From positions 1 to 64,000 of the forward strand of contig DMYD01000059.1 in the NCBI GenBank assembly GCA_003483745.1: a DNA stretch of 64,000 nucleotides. Reading direction: 5' to 3'. Every line of letters begins with the position of its first letter. Positions within the stretch are counted from its first letter, which is position 1. The notes under the pieces are model-generated. The model searched no databases. It saw only the letters and a program-made list of their open reading frames with translations, and was not told the DNA's origin. Position numbers and translations under genes: made by a program. Source of the DNA: Roseburia sp. GTDB taxonomy: Bacteria > Bacillota > Clostridia > Lachnospirales > Lachnospiraceae. Positions 1 to 9,139 of this stretch are shown here, piece after piece.

Positions 1-91
1 GACTCTCGCTCTACATTTCACCAGAGCAAAAAAAGTATTTTCAGAAAAATAGTTCAAAAGTACCGATTTATTGTCATAAAAATAACATTTA

Positions 92-120
92 TTTACAAAT
101 GTTCTCCTGTTTTGTATAAT
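92..120 (+). promoter_or_regulatory. Sigma-A promoter of the lipoprotein-chemoreceptor operon
   Basis: TTTACA (92-97), a 17-base spacer and a perfect TATAAT (115-120). An AGAGGAG ribosome site follows just before the start at 163. No chemotaxis-type sigma-D element is seen here. Confidence 0.75.
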
Positions 121-162
121 GAAACAAAGATGTTGTAAAATTTGTGAAGAGGAGAACAAAGG

Positions 163-1374
163 ATGAAAGGAAAAACGGTTGGAAAGTTAATAGTGCTGTT
201 TGCCGTGACAGGGATGCTTGCCGGGTGTGGCGGAAAAACAGGCAGTACGCCGGATGATTATGCAACAAATGATGGATATATGACAACAGAAACTGCGGGA
301 AACAGCGCAGGAGGTGCACAATCCGATACGGCATCGGGTACAGCAGGGATTCCCAAAGAAGATGTGAAAGTCGGTGTACTCTATATTTCGGATCCGGATG
401 AGGGAAGTGGATATTCTTACACGCATGATCTGGGTATTGTCGGAATGCAGGAAAACCTGGGATTAAGTGATGAACAGATTGAGAGAAAAATCGTGGATGA
501 TTCGGATGCAAAGGCGACGGAGGAGGCGATCGAAGCGTGTATTTCAGATGGATGTAATATTATTTTTACAACCAGCTGGGGATATATGGAAGTGACTGCG
601 GAGATGGCGGAAAAATATCCGGATGTCTATTTTTCCCATGGAACCGGCTATATGTCAAACGGTAAGAATTTTAACAATTATTTCGGACGTATTTATCAGG
701 TAAGATATCTAAGCGGTATCGTGGCCGGAATGAATACAAAGTCAGATAAGATCGGTTATGTGGCGGCACAGGATTCATCAAACTCGGAGGTGACAGGAGG
801 AATCGATGCATTTGCAATCGGGGTTGCATCTGTAAACCCTGATGCAAAGATCTATGTGGCAGTTACAAACAGCTGGTATGATCCGGATAAGGAAAAGGCG
901 GCGTCCGAGCAGCTTCTGGATATGGGGTGCGATGTGATGGCACAGCACTGTGATACGTCATACCCACAGACTTTAGCGCAGGAACGCGGTGATTATGGAA
1001 TTGGTTACAACTCTGATATGAGTAAGGAGACGCCGGATGCCTGCTTAACGAGTGTGATCTGGAACTGGAGTGCATATTATACTTCAGCGGTCAAGAGCAT
1101 CATAAACGGAACATGGGATGGCTCAAATTATTATGGAGGTATGGCAGAGGGACTCGTACAGCTGACGAATCTGGCATCTTTTGCGGCAGAGGGTACGCAG
1201 GAGAAGGTGGATGAGGCGACAGCAGAAATCTTAAGTGGAAGCAATAATGTTTTTGATGGGGTGATGGAGACCAATACAGGGGAGACGGTTGGAACAGAGA
1301 ATGGAACCTTAGATGATGCAACGATTACCGGCGGCATCGACTGGTATTATAAAAACGTTGTGATTGTAGACTAG
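163..1374 (+). CDS. BMP family (PnrA-like) substrate-binding lipoprotein
   Basis: 403 residues. A lipoprotein signal ends in the lipobox LAGC, with Cys22 as the lipidated residue, followed by a low-complexity Gly/Thr/Asp linker to about residue 60. The rest reads as a periplasmic-binding-protein fold of the BMP/PnrA/Med family; the segment FGRIYQVRYLSGIVAG is typical. Family members bind nucleosides or similar ligands and normally feed an ABC transporter. Here no permease or ATPase gene follows. The next gene, 14 bases downstream, is a chemoreceptor, so the lipoprotein may present its ligand to that receptor (inference). The start is set by AGAGGAG about 8 bases upstream. The ligand cannot be read from the sequence. 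Confidence 0.88.
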   Translation: MKGKTVGKLIVLFAVTGMLAGCGGKTGSTPDDYATNDGYMTTETAGNSAGGAQSDTASGTAGIPKEDVKVGVLYISDPDEGSGYSYTHDLGIVGMQENLGLSDEQIERKIVDDSDAKATEEAIEACISDGCNIIFTTSWGYMEVTAEMAEKYPDVYFSHGTGYMSNGKNFNNYFGRIYQVRYLSGIVAGMNTKSDKIGYVAAQDSSNSEVTGGIDAFAIGVASVNPDAKIYVAVTNSWYDPDKEKAASEQLLDMGCDVMAQHCDTSYPQTLAQERGDYGIGYNSDMSKETPDACLTSVIWNWSAYYTSAVKSIINGTWDGSNYYGGMAEGLVQLTNLASFAAEGTQEKVDEATAEILSGSNNVFDGVMETNTGETVGTENGTLDDATITGGIDWYYKNVVIVD

Positions 1375-1388
1375 GGGAGGATAAGATT

Positions 1389-3095
1389 ATGAAATTGACG
1401 ATTCGGAAAAAAGTTTTGCTATGTTCTTTGATACCATTGCTCCTGTTAGGAGGAATCATTCTTTTAATTGCATCTACGATTGTAAAGGGTGCGATCATTG
1501 ATCAGGTGGAAAATTCATTAAAGGGAACTGCAATCGCAACACAGGCAGCCTATGATCAGAATGCGGGGACTTATTTACAGGCAGAAAATGGCGATATCTG
1601 GAAAGGTAGTTATAATATTTCACAGTCGGAGAACCTGGTGGATACCATCAAACAGGAGTCCGGAATGGATGTAACATTTTTCTATGGCTCACAGAGAATC
1701 ATGACTTCTGCAGTTGACAAAAATGGGGACAGGATTCTGGGAAGTCCGGCGGGTGACAAGGTTGTTGAAAAGGTATTAAATGGTGGTGAGGGATATTTCA
1801 GTGATAATGTATCCATGGATGGTACCATATATTATGGTTACTATGTTCCGGTATACCAGAAGGGTGATAACACTGCTCCAATCGGAATGGTGTTTGCAGG
1901 AGCGGAGAAACAGGAAATCTCCCACAGTGTGGTACAGATCATTAATACGATTGTAGCTATCGTGCTTGTGGTACTTGTTATCTGTATCATTATCGTGGAG
2001 ATCAGTGCGACTTCCATTACCCGTGCATTAAAGAAAGGAATCGCCAGTGTACAGGAAGTGTCGGCAGGACATCTTGATGTAGAGTTTGACAGGAAGATCT
2101 TAGAGCGGAAAGATGAAGTCGGAGATCTGACCAAAGCGATACAGCATTTACAGCAAGAACTGCAAAAGATTATTAAGGGAATCAAGGGAAGTACCGATAT
2201 GCTGATGGAAGCATCCAATACTTTAGAGGATACATCCCATCAGACTTACGATGGAATGCGTGAGGTGGAGGCGACGGTAGATTCTATTACAACCGGGGCA
2301 AATTTACAGGCGGAGGATGCAAAAAAAGCTTCTGACAATGTAAAATATATGGGAAATCTGATCATTGAGACCGGCAGGGCAGCAGATGAGCTGAATGAAA
2401 GTGCAGATCAGATGAAACAGTCCAGTGATGAGGCTGTTGTTACGATCGATGAATTAAAACGAATCAGCGAAGAGGTAAAGGAAGCAGTTGCGACAATCGC
2501 GGATCAGACGAAGCAGACGAATATCTCGGCACAGAATATTCAGAAGGCATCGCAGTTTATTTCTGAAATTGCATCCCAGACGAATCTCCTCTCTTTAAAT
2601 GCCAGCATTGAAGCTGCACGTGCAGGAGAGGCTGGAAAAGGGTTTGCGGTTGTGGCATCTGAGATACAGAAACTTGCAGAACAGTCTGATACGGCAAGCG
2701 GTAATATTGGCGAGATCGTAAATACGCTGATCGGAAACTCCCAGCGTGTGGTAGAGACAATGGGCAAAACACAGGAGATCATTGAAAAACAGAATATGCA
2801 TATCGAGAGCACCGAGCAGATGGTAAATGGTGTCATGGGTGAGATCGACGCATCTATCGAGCGGATCCGCCAGATCGAAAGCAGGACAAAGAAATTAGAG
2901 AGTGCAAGAACAGAGATCATAGATGTCATTGATTCTTTGTCAGAGATTGCACAGCAGAATGTGGAAGGAACCACGCAGACAAGTGCATCGATCACAGAGA
3001 TTACGGACAGTTTTCAGAATATCGAGGATTCTACCGAAAATCTGCGTAGTATGGCGGATATGCTCGCAAACAATATCAGACATTTTAATATATGA
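1389..3095 (+). CDS. Methyl-accepting chemotaxis protein
   Basis: 568 residues. TM1 is at about 8-30, an extracytoplasmic Cache-like ligand domain spans about 35-180, and TM2 is at about 183-205. A HAMP linker follows, then a long coiled-coil signalling domain whose hairpin tip contains SQTNLLSLNASIEAARAGE near residue 400. It should control CheA and hence flagellar behaviour. It shares an operon with the upstream BMP lipoprotein, which suggests indirect sensing through that binding protein (inference). Cache domains can also bind small molecules directly, so the two proteins might sense independently. The chemoreceptor call is very secure and the ligand is unknown. Confidence 0.95.
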   Translation: MKLTIRKKVLLCSLIPLLLLGGIILLIASTIVKGAIIDQVENSLKGTAIATQAAYDQNAGTYLQAENGDIWKGSYNISQSENLVDTIKQESGMDVTFFYGSQRIMTSAVDKNGDRILGSPAGDKVVEKVLNGGEGYFSDNVSMDGTIYYGYYVPVYQKGDNTAPIGMVFAGAEKQEISHSVVQIINTIVAIVLVVLVICIIIVEISATSITRALKKGIASVQEVSAGHLDVEFDRKILERKDEVGDLTKAIQHLQQELQKIIKGIKGSTDMLMEASNTLEDTSHQTYDGMREVEATVDSITTGANLQAEDAKKASDNVKYMGNLIIETGRAADELNESADQMKQSSDEAVVTIDELKRISEEVKEAVATIADQTKQTNISAQNIQKASQFISEIASQTNLLSLNASIEAARAGEAGKGFAVVASEIQKLAEQSDTASGNIGEIVNTLIGNSQRVVETMGKTQEIIEKQNMHIESTEQMVNGVMGEIDASIERIRQIESRTKKLESARTEIIDVIDSLSEIAQQNVEGTTQTSASITEITDSFQNIEDSTENLRSMADMLANNIRHFNI

Positions 3096-3137
3096 TAAAA
3101 ATACGGCCTTAAGCTGCAGGATACGGAGGCAGAACAG

Positions 3138-3647
3138 ATGGAAGTACTTGCTGTTTTTGACGAGAAAAATTATGATGACACAACAAAAGTATACGAGAAA
3201 TATAATGTGCGCGGCGTGATCTTCCGGGGTGGAAAGATTGCGATGCAGTGCAGCACAGATGGCGAATACAAGATGCCCGGTGGCGGGATGGAAAAGGGAG
3301 AGAACTTTTTAGAAACACTTGAACGTGAGATCTGTGAGGAGACAGGACTTACGGTTTTAAAGGATTCTGTGTGCGAATTGGGCGAGATCATTGAGATGCG
3401 CCGCGATATATTTGATCCGTCCTGTAAATATATCTGTCATTCATATTTTTATTACTGTAAGGTAGGGGAAAAACAGGAGGAACTTCATCTGACACCCAGT
3501 GAAGTGGCAAAGGGGTATTATCTTAAGTGGGAGCAGCCGGAGATTGTATACAATACCAATATACGCATAGAAAAGGATCCGTGGATCATTCGTGACACTG
3601 CATTTGTGAAGATGATTCTGGATGGAAAAGTAAAATTGCCGGAATAA
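3138..3647 (+). CDS. NUDIX hydrolase
   Basis: 169 residues with a canonical NUDIX box at residues 49-71 (G-x5-E-x7-REICEETGL). The family hydrolyses nucleoside diphosphates linked to another group; the substrate cannot be assigned here. It lies 42 bases after the chemoreceptor gene with its own GGAGG site and is followed by a strong terminator, so it is probably the last gene of that transcription unit. A functional link to the chemoreceptor is not evident. Confidence 0.88.
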   Translation: MEVLAVFDEKNYDDTTKVYEKYNVRGVIFRGGKIAMQCSTDGEYKMPGGGMEKGENFLETLEREICEETGLTVLKDSVCELGEIIEMRRDIFDPSCKYICHSYFYYCKVGEKQEELHLTPSEVAKGYYLKWEQPEIVYNTNIRIEKDPWIIRDTAFVKMILDGKVKLPE

Positions 3648-3675
3648 AAAGGCAAAGAAGTAATCCGGTACATAA

Positions 3676-3717
3676 AATAATAGAATGTCCGCGGAGCGCG
3701 CATTCTATTATTTTTTT
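3676..3717 (+). terminator. Rho-independent terminator after the NUDIX gene
   Basis: A perfect 12-bp stem (AATAATAGAATG with CATTCTATTATT) and a 13-base GC-rich loop run into seven T residues. A hairpin of nearly the same sequence occurs at 9834-9868. Confidence 0.85.
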
Positions 3718-3738
3718 GTGGAAGAACGACAAAAAATA

Positions 3739-3747
3739 TGTTATACT
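3739..3747 (+). promoter_or_regulatory. Extended -10 promoter for mgsA
   Basis: TGTTATACT: TG one base ahead of TATACT (3742-3747). No good -35 is seen at 17 bases, so this would act as an extended -10 promoter. It is 78 bases from the chosen mgsA start. Confidence 0.45.
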
Positions 3748-3824
3748 TAACAATATGTATTGCAGAAAAACTGATCTGATATGCAATAGATAAAGGCACA
3801 GATAAATGACGGAGGATGGCGCAT

Positions 3825-4295
3825 ATGAATGAAAATTATGTAACACTTACCATTGGAAAACAGAAAAATATTGCACTGATCGCGCATGACAATAAAAAGG
3901 CAGAGCTGATCGCATGGTGTGAAACAAATAAAGAGATCCTGAAAAATCATTTCCTTTGTGGAACAGGGACCACGGCACGTATGATTACGGACCAGACCGG
4001 ACTTCCGGTTCGTGGATATAACAGCGGTCCTCTTGGTGGAGACCAGCAGATCGGTGCAAAGATTGTTGAGGGAAAAGTAGACTTTGTCATTTTCTTTTCT
4101 GATCCATTGACTGCACAGCCTCATGATCCTGATGTAAAGGCACTGCTTCGTATTGCACAGGTATATGATATCCCGATCGCAAACAATAAGGCATCGGCAG
4201 ACTTTATGATCAGATCTGAATATATGAATGAAGAGTATGAGCATGAGGTGATCAACTTCAAAGAAAACATCAAAAAACGCTCAGAGACATTATAA
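3825..4295 (+). CDS. mgsA: Methylglyoxal synthase
   Basis: 156 residues from the chosen start. The enzyme converts dihydroxyacetone phosphate to methylglyoxal and phosphate, a bypass that relieves phosphosugar accumulation. The family signature is clear: CGTGTTA, the SGPLGGDQQ loop and DPLTAQPHDPDVKAL. The length matches the usual about 150 residues. An ATG at 3816 sits directly against GGAGG (3811-3815), with no spacing, so the in-frame ATG at 3825, nine bases from that site, is the likely start (MNENYVTL). degV follows after 15 bases and is probably co-transcribed. Confidence 0.95.
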   Translation: MNENYVTLTIGKQKNIALIAHDNKKAELIAWCETNKEILKNHFLCGTGTTARMITDQTGLPVRGYNSGPLGGDQQIGAKIVEGKVDFVIFFSDPLTAQPHDPDVKALLRIAQVYDIPIANNKASADFMIRSEYMNEEYEHEVINFKENIKKRSETL

Positions 4296-4310
4296 GGGGG
4301 AACATTTTTC

Positions 4311-5186
4311 ATGAGCAAAGTAGCAATCGTATCAGACAGCAACAGCGGAATCACGCAGAGTATGGCAAAGGAACTTGGAGTTACTGTAATGCCGATGCCT
4401 TTTTTTGTGGGAGATAAGACACTGTATGAAGATATTGATCTGTCACAGGAAGAATTTTACCAGATGCTTTCCGAGAAGACAGACATCCATACATCCATGC
4501 CGCTTGTAGGAAATGTGACAGATATCTGGGATGAATTGTTAAAAGAGTACGATGAGATCGTACATATCCCAATGTCGTCCGGACTTAGTGGTTCCTGTGA
4601 GACAGCCATGATGCTTTCCCAGGATTATGATGGAAAGGTGCAGGTGGTGAACAATCAGAGAATTTCTGTTACACAGCGCCAGTCTGTTTTAGATGCACTT
4701 GCGCTTGCAAAACAGGGAAGAACTGCATCTGAGATCAAGACAATTTTAGAGCGTGATAAATTTGAATCATCGATTTACATTATGGTGGACACGCTGTATT
4801 ATCTGAAAAAAGGCGGCAGGATTACACCAGCTGCTGCCGCGCTTGGAACACTGTTAAAGTTAAAACCGGTGCTTCAGATCCAGGGAGAAAAGTTAGATGC
4901 ATTTGCCAAGGCAAGAACGGTAAAACAGGCAAAGGGTATCATGATTGAGGCAATGAAAAATGATTTTGCAAATCGGTTCAAAGATCCGAGTGGGGAGCAT
5001 ATGTATCTTGAAATGGCATATACGCATGATTTAGAGGCGGCAGAGAATTTCAAGAAAGAAGTGCAGGAAGCATTCCCGGGGATGGAGATCCGGATGGATC
5101 CACTCTCACTTAGTATTTCCTGCCATATCGGACCGGGGGCGTTAGCAGTGGCGTGCTCGAAAAAGATTCCGGAACTGGAAGAGTAG
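4311..5186 (+). CDS. degV: DegV family fatty-acid-binding protein
   Basis: 291 residues, the usual DegV length. The N-terminus KVAIVSDSNSGIT and the segments HIPMSSGLSGSCETA and YYLKKGGRI are characteristic of the family, which binds a fatty acid in a cleft; the related FakB proteins hand fatty acids to the kinase FakA. No fakA-like gene is nearby, so a FakB role is not shown. GGGGGA lies upstream of the ATG. It is convergent with the MATE gene, and a hairpin separates the two. Confidence 0.9.
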   Translation: MSKVAIVSDSNSGITQSMAKELGVTVMPMPFFVGDKTLYEDIDLSQEEFYQMLSEKTDIHTSMPLVGNVTDIWDELLKEYDEIVHIPMSSGLSGSCETAMMLSQDYDGKVQVVNNQRISVTQRQSVLDALALAKQGRTASEIKTILERDKFESSIYIMVDTLYYLKKGGRITPAAAALGTLLKLKPVLQIQGEKLDAFAKARTVKQAKGIMIEAMKNDFANRFKDPSGEHMYLEMAYTHDLEAAENFKKEVQEAFPGMEIRMDPLSLSISCHIGPGALAVACSKKIPELEE

Positions 5187-5228
5187 TAGAAATAGAAAAG
5201 AGAACAGAAAGAAAAGCCAGATAAAGCA

Positions 5229-5282
5229 AACGCCTGGAATTTGAATTACAAGAGATAATTCAGATTCCAGGCGTTTTTTTCC
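5229..5282 (+). terminator. Terminator between degV and the convergent MATE gene
   Basis: A 12-bp stem AACGCCTGGAAT / ATTCCAGGCGTT is followed by a run of T. The A-rich left flank could also serve the opposite strand, so it may be bidirectional. Confidence 0.85.
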
Positions 5283-5328
5283 TATAGAAATTAAAAGTCC
5301 TTTACAGGTAGAAAAACATCACGCTGAT

Positions 5329-6678
5329 TCAGGCTGGAGAGCTGTTCTGCTGCCGCATCTTTTTATTTTTCCATACGATGTAAGTGATCATCAGTGGAAT
5401 ACCGGCACCCACCCAGGCTGCCGGATCTGCAAGGCAGATGCCCTGATAACCGAGAGGCTTCTGCAAGAGTGCGATCGCCACAAAACGGCATACCAGTTCG
5501 ATTACGCCGCTTAACATTGGAACCAGTCCTTCGCCAAGTCCCTGTAAGGCATTGCGGTATAAAAAGATCATTGCAAGCGGGAGGAAAAACCAGCTTACAG
5601 TTTTTAAGTACATCATTGCATAGGAGAAAATCTCATCGGAAGGATTACTTACAAACCAGCTCACGATAAATTCTCCACCGAAAGTACAGATGGCAGCACC
5701 GATGGCTGTTGCTGCGATACAGATGAAAAATCCCTTGCGCATACCGTCAAAAATACGGTCATATTTTCCGGCACCGAGATTCTGACCGCAGTAGGTAGCC
5801 ATGGCTGTACCGAGTGTCGGCATGGTTTGTGTAGCAATGTTATTGACTTTTGAAGCAGCTGTGAATGAGGCAACTACACTTGAGCCAAATACATTGACAG
5901 CACTCTGTAAAATCATAGTTCCAATCGCAGTGATGGAATAGTTAAGTGCCATAGGAATACCGATCGAGAGCATATTTATGACACCCGGGCGGTCCAGATA
6001 ATAATCACTTCTTGTGGTGCGGAGAATCTCAAACTGCCGGAACATATGGATAAAGCACAGAATTGCGGAAATACCCTGCGCAATGATGGTAGCATAGGCA
6101 GCACCTGCGGTTCCTGCTTTTACTACAACAATAAATAAAAGATCCAGCACAACATTTAATATAGAAGAAAAGATCAAAAAGTAGAGAGGTGTTTTGCTGT
6201 CTCCAATACCTCTTAAGATACCGGCGGCTACATTGTAGAGCATTGTTAAGATGATACCTGCAAAAATGACCTTGATGTAAGCATCTGCCATGGATAAGAT
6301 ATTATCCGGTGTATGCATCCAGACTAAAAACAGGCGGGAAGCGGCAACGGTCGGAATCGTAAGAATTGCAGATACGATCACGGTTAAGATCAGGGAGAGT
6401 GCAACGTAGTGTTTTAACAAGCGAAAATCTTTTGCACCGAAGGCATGCGAAATCATGACACCGAATCCCTGTGCGATTCCGGTGGCAAAGCCGAGCACTA
6501 AAAACATGATACATCCGGTGGAACCGACGGCAGCAAGTGCATCTTCGCCGAGGTATCTTCCCACGATGATCGTGTCTACCATATTATAAAATTGCTGGAA
6601 CAGATTCCCTAATAAAACCGGGATGGAAAAAAGCAGTATGATCTTTAATGAACTGCCGGTGGTCATATCTTTTGTCAT
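5329..6678 (-). CDS. MATE family efflux transporter
   Basis: 449 residues from the chosen start, typical for the family, with about 12 membrane segments in two homologous halves. MATE proteins export cationic drugs or metabolites by Na+ or H+ antiport. The N-terminus FSIPVLLGNLFQQFYNMVDTI is a clear family signature. The frame stays open 99 bases further upstream, but AAAGGAG lies 11 bases before the Met at 6678 (MTKDMTTGSSLK), which also gives the normal N-terminus. It is transcribed away from a LysR gene that is its likely regulator. The substrate is unknown. Confidence 0.93.
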   Translation of the reverse strand: MTKDMTTGSSLKIILLFSIPVLLGNLFQQFYNMVDTIIVGRYLGEDALAAVGSTGCIMFLVLGFATGIAQGFGVMISHAFGAKDFRLLKHYVALSLILTVIVSAILTIPTVAASRLFLVWMHTPDNILSMADAYIKVIFAGIILTMLYNVAAGILRGIGDSKTPLYFLIFSSILNVVLDLLFIVVVKAGTAGAAYATIIAQGISAILCFIHMFRQFEILRTTRSDYYLDRPGVINMLSIGIPMALNYSITAIGTMILQSAVNVFGSSVVASFTAASKVNNIATQTMPTLGTAMATYCGQNLGAGKYDRIFDGMRKGFFICIAATAIGAAICTFGGEFIVSWFVSNPSDEIFSYAMMYLKTVSWFFLPLAMIFLYRNALQGLGEGLVPMLSGVIELVCRFVAIALLQKPLGYQGICLADPAAWVGAGIPLMITYIVWKNKKMRQQNSSPA

Positions 6679-6704
6679 GCTACTGGAAACTCCTTTCGAA
6701 CTTT

Positions 6705-6749
6705 GGTATGATGTAACTGTTCCGTACCGATATATGCGGTATGATGTAA
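6705..6749. promoter_or_regulatory. Direct repeats in the MATE/LysR divergent promoter region
   Basis: GGTATGATGTAA occurs exactly twice, at 6705-6716 and 6738-6749, 33 bases apart (about three helical turns), between the two divergent starts. The placement suits regulator binding, but the repeats are direct, not the inverted T-N11-A pattern usual for LysR proteins. Confidence 0.4.
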
Positions 6750-6840
6750 GAAACATGTAAGGCTTAGTATACGTCACAAAAATCAGAAATACAAGCGGAA
6801 AATAAGACTTTTTTCCTAATTTTTTTAAATGGAGAATCAG

Positions 6841-7722
6841 ATGGATATCAATTTGGAATACTATAAAATATTTTATTATACGGCAAAGCAGAAAAGTGTC
6901 ACGATGGCGGCAGAAAAACTGTCAATTTCGCAGCCGGCAGTCAGCCAGGCGATCAAACATTTAGAAAAGGATCTTGGCTGTGCACTGTTTGTGCGGATGG
7001 CGAAGGGAGTGCGGCTGACAAAAGAAGGAGAGATGCTCTTTTCTTATGTGGAACGCGGCTATGAGGCGATCCTCTCCGGGGAGAAAAGACTTCTTGAGAT
7101 GCTCAATTTAGAAAAAGGTGAGATCTGTATCGGTGCAAGTGATATGACGTTAAAATATTATCTGCTCCCTTATTTAGAGCGGTTCCATGAAGAATATCCG
7201 AACATTCGTGTAACTGTGACAAATGCGCCGACACCGGAAACCCTGCAGCATCTTGCGGATGGCAGAATCGATTTTGGAATTGTAAGTTCTCCGGTGGAAT
7301 CGCAGGGATGGCTTAAGATCATCCCGGTAAAAGAAATCAGGGATGTTTTTGTAGCAGGGAAAAAATATAAAGAACTTTGCGGAAAAAAGATGAAATATCA
7401 GGAACTTTCGGAATATCCGCTAATGTGTTTAGAGGGAAGTACCTCAACAAGACATTATGTGGAGGCATTTTTAAAAGAAGAAGGTGTGACGGTATCGCCG
7501 GAATTTGAACTGGCAACCAGTGATATGCTGATACAGTTTGCGCTCCGTAATCTTGGGATCGCAAGTGTGATGGAAGAGTTTGCAAAAGAGTACGAAGAGG
7601 ATGGAAGACTTTTTAAATTGCAGTTTGAAAAAGAAATTCCGGCACGGAAATTCTGTATTGTGCTGAATGAGAGGATTCCAATGTCCGCGGCAGCGGCAAA
7701 ACTTTTAAAAGGGCTTTTATAA
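6841..7722 (+). CDS. LysR family transcriptional regulator
   Basis: 293 residues. The N-terminal winged helix-turn-helix is clear (AAEKLSISQPAVSQAIKHLE, about residues 24-43), followed by the LysR substrate-binding domain. ATG codons occur at 6829 and 6841; GGAGAA at 6831-6836 lies between them and supports 6841 (MDINLEYYKIF). The gene is divergent from the MATE exporter, a common arrangement in which the regulator responds to a co-inducer and controls the exporter and itself (inference). The inducer is unknown. Confidence 0.93.
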   Translation: MDINLEYYKIFYYTAKQKSVTMAAEKLSISQPAVSQAIKHLEKDLGCALFVRMAKGVRLTKEGEMLFSYVERGYEAILSGEKRLLEMLNLEKGEICIGASDMTLKYYLLPYLERFHEEYPNIRVTVTNAPTPETLQHLADGRIDFGIVSSPVESQGWLKIIPVKEIRDVFVAGKKYKELCGKKMKYQELSEYPLMCLEGSTSTRHYVEAFLKEEGVTVSPEFELATSDMLIQFALRNLGIASVMEEFAKEYEEDGRLFKLQFEKEIPARKFCIVLNERIPMSAAAAKLLKGLL

Positions 7723-7765
7723 ATACACATAATGAATGATTATATCAGATATAAAGAAGATTAAT

Positions 7766-7794
7766 TTTACTTATAGAAAAACATCATGTATAAT
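7766..7794 (+). promoter_or_regulatory. Sigma-A promoter of purA
   Basis: TTTACT (7766-7771), a 17-base spacer and TATAAT (7789-7794), which is preceded by TG. It lies 46 bases before the purA start. No purine riboswitch-like fold is apparent in the short leader. Confidence 0.65.
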
Positions 7795-7840
7795 CAATAA
7801 GTAAACAGGAATAGCATAGAGAAACTAGGAGGATATTCAA

Positions 7841-9121
7841 ATGGTAAAAGCAGTCGTTGGAGCTAACTGGGGCGATGAAGGAAAAGGAAAGATCACAGAT
7901 ATGCTTGCAAAGGAAGCAGATATTATCGTACGTTTCCAGGGTGGTGCAAATGCAGGTCATACGATCGTAAATGATTACGGAAAGTTTGCACTTCACACAT
8001 TACCGTCAGGTGTATTTTACGGACACACCACAAGCGTGATCGGCAATGGTGTCGCTTTAAATATTCCGGTACTTATCAAAGAGATCCAGTCTATCGTGGA
8101 CAGAGGCGTTCCGAAGCCAAAGATTTTAGTTTCAGACCGTGCACAGATGGTTATGCCTTACCACATTCTGTTTGACCAGTATGAGGAAGAGCGTTTAGGC
8201 GGAAAATCTTTCGGTTCCACAAAGTCAGGTATTGCGCCATTTTATTCTGATAAATATGCAAAGGTCGGTTTCCAGGTCAGCGAGTTATTTGACGAGGAAC
8301 TGTTAAAAGAAAAAGTTGTCCGCATTGCAGAGACAAAGAATGTACTCTTAGAGCATTTATACCATAAACCACTGATCAACCCGGATGAATTATTAGAGAC
8401 ATTACATGAGTACCGCGATACCATCGCACCTTATGTATGCGATGTTTCTTCTTACCTGGATCAGGCAATCAAAGAAGGAAAGACCATTTTATTAGAGGGA
8501 CAGCTTGGAACATTAAAGGATCCGGATCATGGAATTTATCCGATGGTTACATCTTCTTCTACATTAGCAGCATACGGTGCAATCGGTGCAGGTATCCCGC
8601 CATATGAGATCAAACAGATCGTGACTGTATGTAAAGCATACTCTTCCGCAGTTGGAGCAGGTGCATTTGTCAGCGAGATCTTCGGTGATGAGGCAGATGA
8701 GCTCAGAAAACGCGGCGGTGACGGTGGTGAGTTCGGTGCAACCACAGGACGTCCGAGACGTATGGGATGGTTCGACTGTGTGGCAAGTAAATATGGCTGT
8801 CGTCTGCAGGGAACCACAGATGTTGCATTTACCGTACTCGATGTACTCGGTTACTTAGATGAGATTCCGGTATGTGTTGGATATGAGATTGACGGTGAAG
8901 TGACCACAGATTTCCCGACCACAGCAAAACTAGAGAAAGCAAAACCGGTATTAAAGAAACTTCCGGGTTGGAAATGTGATATCCGCGGAATCAAGAAATA
9001 TGAGGATCTTCCTGAAAACTGCAGAAAATATGTAGAGTTCATTGAAGAGCAGATCGGCTACCCGATCACAATGGTTTCAAACGGACCGGGAAGAGACGAT
9101 ATCATTTACCGCACCAAATAG
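7841..9121 (+). CDS. purA: Adenylosuccinate synthetase
   Basis: 426 residues, the standard length. It catalyses GTP-dependent condensation of IMP with aspartate to adenylosuccinate, the first committed step to AMP. Key motifs are WGDEGKGK at residues 10-17 (phosphate-binding loop with the catalytic Asp), GGANAGHT, and GSTKSGIAP in the IMP region. AGGAGG at 7828-7833 fixes the start. A HAD phosphatase gene follows after 18 bases, probably on the same transcript. Confidence 0.98.
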   Translation: MVKAVVGANWGDEGKGKITDMLAKEADIIVRFQGGANAGHTIVNDYGKFALHTLPSGVFYGHTTSVIGNGVALNIPVLIKEIQSIVDRGVPKPKILVSDRAQMVMPYHILFDQYEEERLGGKSFGSTKSGIAPFYSDKYAKVGFQVSELFDEELLKEKVVRIAETKNVLLEHLYHKPLINPDELLETLHEYRDTIAPYVCDVSSYLDQAIKEGKTILLEGQLGTLKDPDHGIYPMVTSSSTLAAYGAIGAGIPPYEIKQIVTVCKAYSSAVGAGAFVSEIFGDEADELRKRGGDGGEFGATTGRPRRMGWFDCVASKYGCRLQGTTDVAFTVLDVLGYLDEIPVCVGYEIDGEVTTDFPTTAKLEKAKPVLKKLPGWKCDIRGIKKYEDLPENCRKYVEFIEEQIGYPITMVSNGPGRDDIIYRTK

Positions 9122-9139
9122 GAAAAAGGACTATCCGAT

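Noticed and set aside
1..60. GCTCT...AGAGC hairpin near the left edge as a terminator
   Set aside because: The stem is only five bases and is followed by A, not T; the upstream context is cut off.
89..511. 140-residue open frame on the minus strand over the lipoprotein gene
   Set aside because: No ribosome site, His/Pro/Leu-rich nonsense composition, and fully overlapped by a clear lipoprotein gene. The same applies to the other antisense frames within coding genes.
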